From contig DAOURR010000030.1 in the NCBI GenBank assembly GCA_030627625.1, forward strand, positions 1-26,003: a stretch of DNA of 26,003 nt. Direction: 5' to 3'. Position numbers and translations under genes: made by a program. The DNA comes from UBA3103 sp002365855 (GTDB lineage Bacteria; Bacillota; Desulfotomaculia; Desulfotomaculales; Pelotomaculaceae). The notes under the pieces are model-generated. The model worked only from the letters and a program-made list of their open reading frames with translations, was not told the DNA's origin and did no database searches. Shown here one piece after another: positions 22,053-26,003 of this stretch (the first letter of the stretch is position 1; each line of letters begins with the position of its first letter).

Positions 22053-23387
22053 ATGCAGGTTGCAACAGTTAGCGAGGCCGCAACATCTCAGAAAAGGAAC
22101 ACAGGAAAACATGCTGCAAAGGACGAGACGGGACAATTTGATGCAGCCATGGCGATGGTTTACGCGCTGCTGTCCCAAACACCGGTAGAGGAAAAAAAGG
22201 ATTCACTGCCAGGCAAGCCTGGTAATCTGAGACAGGTTGATCCCTCGGAGCAGCTTGAAGGCCAGAGGACCGGGCTGCCGTGGGTAGCGCGGGAAGAAGG
22301 TAAGCTTCCGCCGGGACAGGCTGAAGGTCAGAGAGTTGGGCCGCCGGGGGTGGCGCGGGGAGAAGGTGATCTTCCGACGGGACAGGCTGGGCCAAGCGCC
22401 CCTGGTCTGGAGCGAAGCAGGGCCTTTATGGCGACAAATTCAGACCAGCACGCCCCGGCCGGTCTTTCAACAGCGGCGGCGAGACCGGGACACCAAGCCG
22501 GTGGAATGAATACCGAGGCCTTAAGAGCACTGCCCCAGACGGGGGAGAATACGGCAGAAGCTGTGTCGGCGCTACTCGGAGATACTGTAGGCGATGTAAA
22601 GGAGCAGGCGCTGCTGTCCGCGCAGAAGTCATTGAAGGCCGGAGCCGGCGAAGAGAAACTAAAAAATATTGACACCCACCGGGCTGGCCCGTCTGAGCCA
22701 CTGCCGGTTAACCAGGCTGCTTCACCTGATGGTAAAGGGAGCGCTCCAGCTGCGGAAACCATTGAGGTAAGTGTCCGGGGAAGCGTGGCAGCCCCCCAGG
22801 CCGCAGCCGATAAAAAAGGTGGGTCTGACCACAATCCCGGTGAGAATAACTCGCGCGGCAGCGCTCAGGCAGACGCTGTCCAGAACAGCGGAGCTCCTTC
22901 GCTTAACAGCAATTCTTCCGCGCGATCGTCAGACGCGTCCAGTAGTGTAAAACTACCTGAACTGGGTGACAGGATATTACAGGAAATCCGGGAGATACTT
23001 GCCAATCCCAGGGGAAGGCAGCAGACTCACGTGCAGTTGAAGCTGGAACCGGAACACCTGGGCCACCTCACGATCAAGATGTTTTTTCATAAAAATGAGC
23101 TCAGTGTGCACTTCCATACTAAAAACAGCTATGTAAAAGAAGTCATCGAGGGTTCTATCGGTCAGCTGAAGGAATCACTGGGACTTCAGGACCTGAAGCT
23201 GAACGATGCGTTTGTATTCACAGGGAACGAGGACCGGGGCGGCGCCGGCCGGGAGCCGGGAGAGAGAAAAGGGCCGTTTGAAAAGGCTCAAGGACAAAAC
23301 GGCAGGCATGAGCTAGAGGCACAACGGCTGATTGACCCGGTTAACTTAGCTGTAAAGGACTCGTCGCAGGTTGATTACCTGATTTAG
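22053..23387 (+). CDS. fliK: Flagellar hook-length control protein FliK
   Basis: 444 residues. FliK measures hook length and switches export specificity. The long N-terminal part (about 1-300) is low-complexity, rich in Ala, Gly, Ser, Pro and Gln, as expected for the ruler. It contains a 22-residue tandem duplication at residues 69-112. The C-terminal Flg_hook domain carries LKLEPEHLGHLTIKMFFHKN and VIEGSIGQLKESLGLQDLKL. AAGGAGGT lies about eight bases before ATG 22053 and may be controlled by the upstream fold. Followed by flgD, the hook cap, as in Bacillus. Confidence 0.9.
   Translation: MQVATVSEAATSQKRNTGKHAAKDETGQFDAAMAMVYALLSQTPVEEKKDSLPGKPGNLRQVDPSEQLEGQRTGLPWVAREEGKLPPGQAEGQRVGPPGVARGEGDLPTGQAGPSAPGLERSRAFMATNSDQHAPAGLSTAAARPGHQAGGMNTEALRALPQTGENTAEAVSALLGDTVGDVKEQALLSAQKSLKAGAGEEKLKNIDTHRAGPSEPLPVNQAASPDGKGSAPAAETIEVSVRGSVAAPQAAADKKGGSDHNPGENNSRGSAQADAVQNSGAPSLNSNSSARSSDASSSVKLPELGDRILQEIREILANPRGRQQTHVQLKLEPEHLGHLTIKMFFHKNELSVHFHTKNSYVKEVIEGSIGQLKESLGLQDLKLNDAFVFTGNEDRGGAGREPGERKGPFEKAQGQNGRHELEAQRLIDPVNLAVKDSSQVDYLI
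22257..22388 (+). repeat. 66-base in-frame tandem duplication in fliK
   Basis: Two consecutive 66-base units (22257-22322 and 22323-22388) encode diverged copies of a 22-residue block: EGQRTGLPWVAREEGKLPPG and EGQRVGPPGVARGEGDLPTG, each ending QA. In FliK this lies in the ruler region, where length changes can alter hook length. Confidence 0.8.
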
Positions 23388-23410
23388 TGTTCAGAAAGGA
23401 GGCACCAAAA

Positions 23411-23929
23411 GTGCAGGTCAGCTCATCAACGGGAGAATACATGCTGCCGGAAACAAGGAAGCAGCCGGCAAAAACGCTGGACAAGGACGCCTTTCTCCAG
23501 CTTTTCATCACCCAGCTCAAGTACCAGGACCCGATGAGCCCGATGGATTCAGACCAGTTCATGGCCCAGATGACCCAGTTCAGCATTTTAGAACAGCTAA
23601 CAAACCTCAGCCAGGAATTGTCTCAGCTCAGCAGGTCCCAGAAAGTATTAGAGGCGTCTTCCCTGGTGGGAAGGCAGGTAAGTGTTTTTACGGAAGATGG
23701 GACGGTATCCGGGACGGTGGAGAAAGTCAACTTTTCCGGCCAGGATATACTGGTCTTTGTCAATGGTAAAGCCTATGACATATCCCTGGTTATAGAAGTC
23801 CACAAAGATGGTGGAACCGAACAGGTCATGGCCAGGCTGGACCAGTTAATTGACAAAATAGTTGAAAATAACAACCCCCAGGCAGAGGAAGACCCGCTTG
23901 CGGAGATCCTGACGTCAGATGGACAGTAG
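23411..23929 (+). CDS. flgD: Flagellar hook assembly (hook cap) protein FlgD
   Basis: 172 residues. FlgD is the scaffold that caps the growing hook. The diagnostic N-terminal block DKDAFLQLFITQLKYQDPMS and MDSDQFMAQMTQFSILEQL is present (about residues 24-62). A small beta domain follows (SSLVGRQVSVFTEDGTVSGTV). The version is short and lacks the full FnIII-like C-terminal domain of Escherichia coli FlgD, as in Bacillus. GTG 23411 is chosen because AAAGGAGG ends about eight bases upstream. GTG 23387 overlaps the fliK stop and lacks its own site. Confidence 0.93.
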   Translation: MQVSSSTGEYMLPETRKQPAKTLDKDAFLQLFITQLKYQDPMSPMDSDQFMAQMTQFSILEQLTNLSQELSQLSRSQKVLEASSLVGRQVSVFTEDGTVSGTVEKVNFSGQDILVFVNGKAYDISLVIEVHKDGGTEQVMARLDQLIDKIVENNNPQAEEDPLAEILTSDGQ

Positions 23930-24019
23930 ATGTGAAGCTATAGAAATGGTTTCTTGTAAAGAGATGATTTCTATAAAACGACAGCAGACAATCAGGAGAG
24001 CAGCAGGAGATGATAAGAA

Positions 24020-24418
24020 ATGGTCAGGTATGTAAGCTCAATAATATCTCCATCCCCCATAAAGCCGCAGCCGTCCTCGCCTATTAAAAGCAGGAAGTCT
24101 TTACCGGCGGAGCTGCAGGCTACCTTTCAGGAGTCTTTGCAGAAGGAAATCGGGAGGGGGCAGGGTCTGAAGTTTTCCGCCCACGCCGAGAAGCGCCTGA
24201 AAGAAAGACAGATCGTTTTAGCCCAGGGTGACCTGCAAAAAATCAATAATGCCGTGAAGCAGGCCGAGGCCAAGGGTTCGCGTGAGTCGCTGATCATCTA
24301 TGGGGACCTGGCCCTGGTCGCCAGTGTGCGCAACAGGACCGTAGTTACCGCTGTTGATGGAAAGTCTGCAGGAGATCATGTGTTCACCAACATCGACAGC
24401 GCGGTAATCGTGAAGTAA
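24020..24418 (+). CDS. Flagellar operon protein, TIGR02530-type
   Basis: 132 residues. The C-terminal two thirds has FSAHAEKRLKERQIVL, then VKQAEAKGSRESLIIYGDLALVASVRNRTVVTAVD. This is the pattern of the small conserved protein found between flgD and the hook gene in many Bacillota (TIGR02530 flagellar operon protein). The HAxxRLxxRxI element is its hallmark. The first 35 residues are proline- and serine-rich. The biochemical role is not known. AGGAGA sits nine bases before ATG 24020. The 154 bases after it contain two hairpins and no convincing gene. Confidence 0.85.
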   Translation: MVRYVSSIISPSPIKPQPSSPIKSRKSLPAELQATFQESLQKEIGRGQGLKFSAHAEKRLKERQIVLAQGDLQKINNAVKQAEAKGSRESLIIYGDLALVASVRNRTVVTAVDGKSAGDHVFTNIDSAVIVK

Positions 24419-24501
24419 GATGACAACTAAATACAGCAGAATGATGTTTCAAAAGGCCCATAAGAAATACCCAAAAAGTCCGACGACTGACGACCAAATT
24501 T

Positions 24502-24551
24502 GCAGCCGGCCCGAAAGGAGGCTGCGCGGCCGCTGAACGACTGAGGCGGCC
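24502..24551 (+). other. Two consecutive GC-rich hairpins before the hook gene
   Basis: GCAGCC (24502-24507) pairs with GGCTGC (24520-24525), then GGCCGC (24528-24533) pairs with GCGGCC (24546-24551). No T run follows, so these are unlikely to terminate transcription. The flgE ribosome site AAAGGAGGA begins about nine bases later, so a role in mRNA processing or translation control is possible. Confidence 0.45.
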
Positions 24552-24572
24552 CGAATTAAAAGGAGGATTGAC

Positions 24573-25376
24573 ATGCTCAGATCTCTTTACTCCGGCGTTT
24601 CGGGTATGAAGAATCACCAGATCCGCATGGATACTATCGGCAACAACGTCGCCAACGTCAATACTACCGGCTTTAAAAGCGCCAGGTGCAACTTTCAGGA
24701 CCTGCTCAGCCAGACCCTGCGTTCCCCCAGCGCGCCGACCGGCACTACCGGTGGCGTCAACCCTGGTCAGGTCGGGCTCGGCATGACCGTGGCCGGGATC
24801 GCCAACAACATGGAGCAGGGCGGCATGCAGACCACCGGACGCACGCTGGACCTGGCCATCCAGGGCAACGGCTTTTTCGTCATTCATAAAAATGCAGGCG
24901 GGGACGCCTACTACACCCGCGAGGGCATCTTTTACATGGATGCTGACGGCTACCTGGTAAATTCCAACGGTTATTACGTGTGCGACGACGGTGGAAATGA
25001 AATTCAGCTCAGCGCCACCCCTGAAACTGTCGGCTACATCAGCATTTCTGACACCGGCATGATCACTGTGGACGGAGTTGATTTAGTCACGCTAGGGCTG
25101 GCGACTTTTCCCAACGTCACCGGCATGCTCCGCGCCGGTCAGAACCTCTACCAGGAAAGCGGGGCGTCCGGCATTCCGGATGTTCAACCCCCAGGTACTG
25201 TCGGCACTGGCGTGGCGAATTCAAGGATCAATTCCGGCTACCTGGAGATGTCCAACGTGGATTTGACCGACGAGTTTGTGAACATGATCACCACCCAGCG
25301 GGGCTACCAGGCCAACGCCCGCACCATTACGACGTCCGACCAGATGCTGCAGGAACTGCTGGAAATTAAACGTTAA
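24573..25376 (+). CDS. flgE: Flagellar hook protein FlgE (short Bacillota type)
   Basis: 267 residues, the size of the Bacillus hook protein (formerly called FlgG) rather than the 400-residue proteobacterial FlgE. The axial-protein start MLRSLYSGVSGMKNHQIRMD with IGNNVANVNTTGFKSAR is present. The FlgE/F/G core has LDLAIQGNGFFVI, YYTREGIFYMDADGYLVNSN, and the C-terminal helix DLTDEFVNMITTQRGYQANA. Position directly after flgD and the TIGR02530 gene and before fliL favours hook over distal rod (FlgG), which is very similar in sequence. AAAGGAGGAT precedes the ATG. Confidence 0.88.
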   Translation: MLRSLYSGVSGMKNHQIRMDTIGNNVANVNTTGFKSARCNFQDLLSQTLRSPSAPTGTTGGVNPGQVGLGMTVAGIANNMEQGGMQTTGRTLDLAIQGNGFFVIHKNAGGDAYYTREGIFYMDADGYLVNSNGYYVCDDGGNEIQLSATPETVGYISISDTGMITVDGVDLVTLGLATFPNVTGMLRAGQNLYQESGASGIPDVQPPGTVGTGVANSRINSGYLEMSNVDLTDEFVNMITTQRGYQANARTITTSDQMLQELLEIKR

Positions 25377-25415
25377 CGCGAGTCTATAGTTTAAATTAAA
25401 AAAGCAGGTGAACCC

Positions 25416-25901
25416 GTGGCAAGCGACTCTGAAAAAACTCCGGGCAAGAAACAAAAAAAATCCAAAGGCAAAAAATTCTGGCTGATCCTGGTTATTGTTG
25501 CGGTAGTCCTGGCCGGTTCTGGGACGGGCGCTTATGTGTATTTTCACAAACCTGGCGTCGAGGCCGGCGAAACCAAGAAAAAGGCCAAAACCGCTGAACT
25601 GGAAAGCCTTGAAATGGGCGAGCTGATCGTTAATCTCGCCATGGACAGCAGTAACCATTTCCTCAGGGTTAATGTTGTGGTCGAATACCCGCAGGATAAA
25701 AAGCTTACAGAAGAGATCAAAAAGAAAAAGCACATTATTTCCGACAGCATCATTACGACCCTTCGCAGCAAGTCGCTGTCCGAGATCGGCTCCGCGAGTT
25801 CGGTCCAGACGCTGAAAAGCGATATTCTCAAAGAAGTTAACAACAACCTGTACTATGGTGATATAACAGGCATCTACTTTACGGATTTTCTAATCCAGTA
25901 A
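25416..25901 (+). CDS. fliL: Flagellar basal body-associated protein FliL
   Basis: 161 residues. A lysine-rich cytoplasmic tail is followed by one membrane helix (FWLILVIVAVVLAGSGTGAY, about residues 27-46) and an external domain with LEMGELIVNLA, LRVNVVVEYPQ and the C-terminal GDITGIYFTDFLIQ, the FliL signature end. FliL surrounds the stator units and supports motor torque. GTG 25416 follows GCAGGTG. The usual intervening flbD/swrD gene between hook gene and fliL is absent. Confidence 0.93.
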   Translation: MASDSEKTPGKKQKKSKGKKFWLILVIVAVVLAGSGTGAYVYFHKPGVEAGETKKKAKTAELESLEMGELIVNLAMDSSNHFLRVNVVVEYPQDKKLTEEIKKKKHIISDSIITTLRSKSLSEIGSASSVQTLKSDILKEVNNNLYYGDITGIYFTDFLIQ

Positions 25902-25985
25902 GGGAGCATTTTGATAGACATCCTGGTTTTACCCGCTTTTTTATAGTTAAAGAAGCAGAGTGAAACGGAAGAGGTGGGATATGCT

Positions 25986-26003
25986 GTGTTGACCGAAGAA
26001 GAA
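25986..26003 (+). CDS. fliM: Start of fliM (motor switch protein), cut by window end
   Basis: GTG 25986 opens a frame reading MLTEEE up to the end of the window, with GAGGTGG (25971-25977) eight bases upstream. FliM proteins typically begin with a short leader followed by L(T/S)xxEIDALL, and fliM normally follows fliL. Only six codons are visible, so the call depends on context. ATG 25981 reads into a TGA after three codons and is not used. Confidence 0.5.

Noticed and set aside
24420..24536. 38-codon frame MTTKYSRMMFQK... between the TIGR02530-type gene and the hook gene
   Set aside because: Poor ribosome site, ends inside the hairpin region, and no family resemblance. Treated as leader sequence.
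1..26003. CRISPR arrays, tRNA, rRNA, prophage or complete insertion sequences
   Set aside because: No spaced direct-repeat array, cloverleaf, transposase or phage gene was seen. The window is almost completely occupied by flagellar genes.

Overview
The window is a nearly uninterrupted flagellar, motor and chemotaxis locus, all genes on the + strand, from a Gram-positive bacterium of the Bacillota. The evidence is strong GGAGG-type ribosome binding sites, frequent GTG and TTG starts, a fliW-csrA-flagellin block, an anti-sigma factor FlgM with a Bacillus-like set of late genes, and no P- or L-ring genes among those present. Roughly 50% GC, together with c-di-GMP-I riboswitches in front of motility operons, suggests a Peptococcaceae-type clostridium (Pelotomaculum/Desulfotomaculum relatives). 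That placement is inference.

Layout. (1) Positions 1-771: an AT-rich edge with a C-terminal remnant of an HflX-like GTPase, a REP-like nested inverted repeat, a terminator, a candidate sigma-28 promoter and a c-di-GMP-I riboswitch with its own terminator. (2) 772-4947: motA, motB, cheW and cheA. cheA is split by what look like two single-base deletions. (3) 4948-9323: a sigma-28 promoter, then flgM, flgN, flgK, flgL, a small FlaG-like gene, fliW and csrA. (4) 9324-15123: flagellin with a CsrA-type leader, fliD with its own sigma-28 promoter, then a perfect sigma-28 promoter driving an unnamed protein with DxDxDG calcium-binding loops, followed by fliS, a FliT-like gene and flaG, closed by a terminator. 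(5) 15124-26003: a sigma-A promoter, a second c-di-GMP-I riboswitch with a large internal insertion, a terminator, and the early basal-body operon flgB, flgC, fliE, fliF, fliG, fliH, fliI, fliJ, fliK, flgD, a TIGR02530-type protein, flgE (hook), fliL and the first codons of fliM.

How it works together. The last block builds the MS ring, rotor, rod, export apparatus and hook. FlgM would hold sigma-28 inactive until hook completion. The sigma-28 promoters then fire flgM-flgN-flgK-flgL-fliW-csrA, flagellin, fliD and the calcium-loop protein/chaperone operon. CsrA and FliW would tune flagellin translation through a hairpin next to its start. MotAB powers rotation, and CheW/CheA would feed chemoreceptor signals to the switch. 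Cyclic di-GMP appears to control both the motor/chemotaxis operon and the basal-body operon. In both leaders the 3' strand of the aptamer imitates the 3' arm of the terminator, a layout expected for an OFF switch.

Most notable points: the paired c-di-GMP switches, the sigma-28-driven calcium-loop protein without signal peptide, the doubly frameshifted cheA, a possible translational switch ahead of fliK, and a cryptic second FlaG-like protein.
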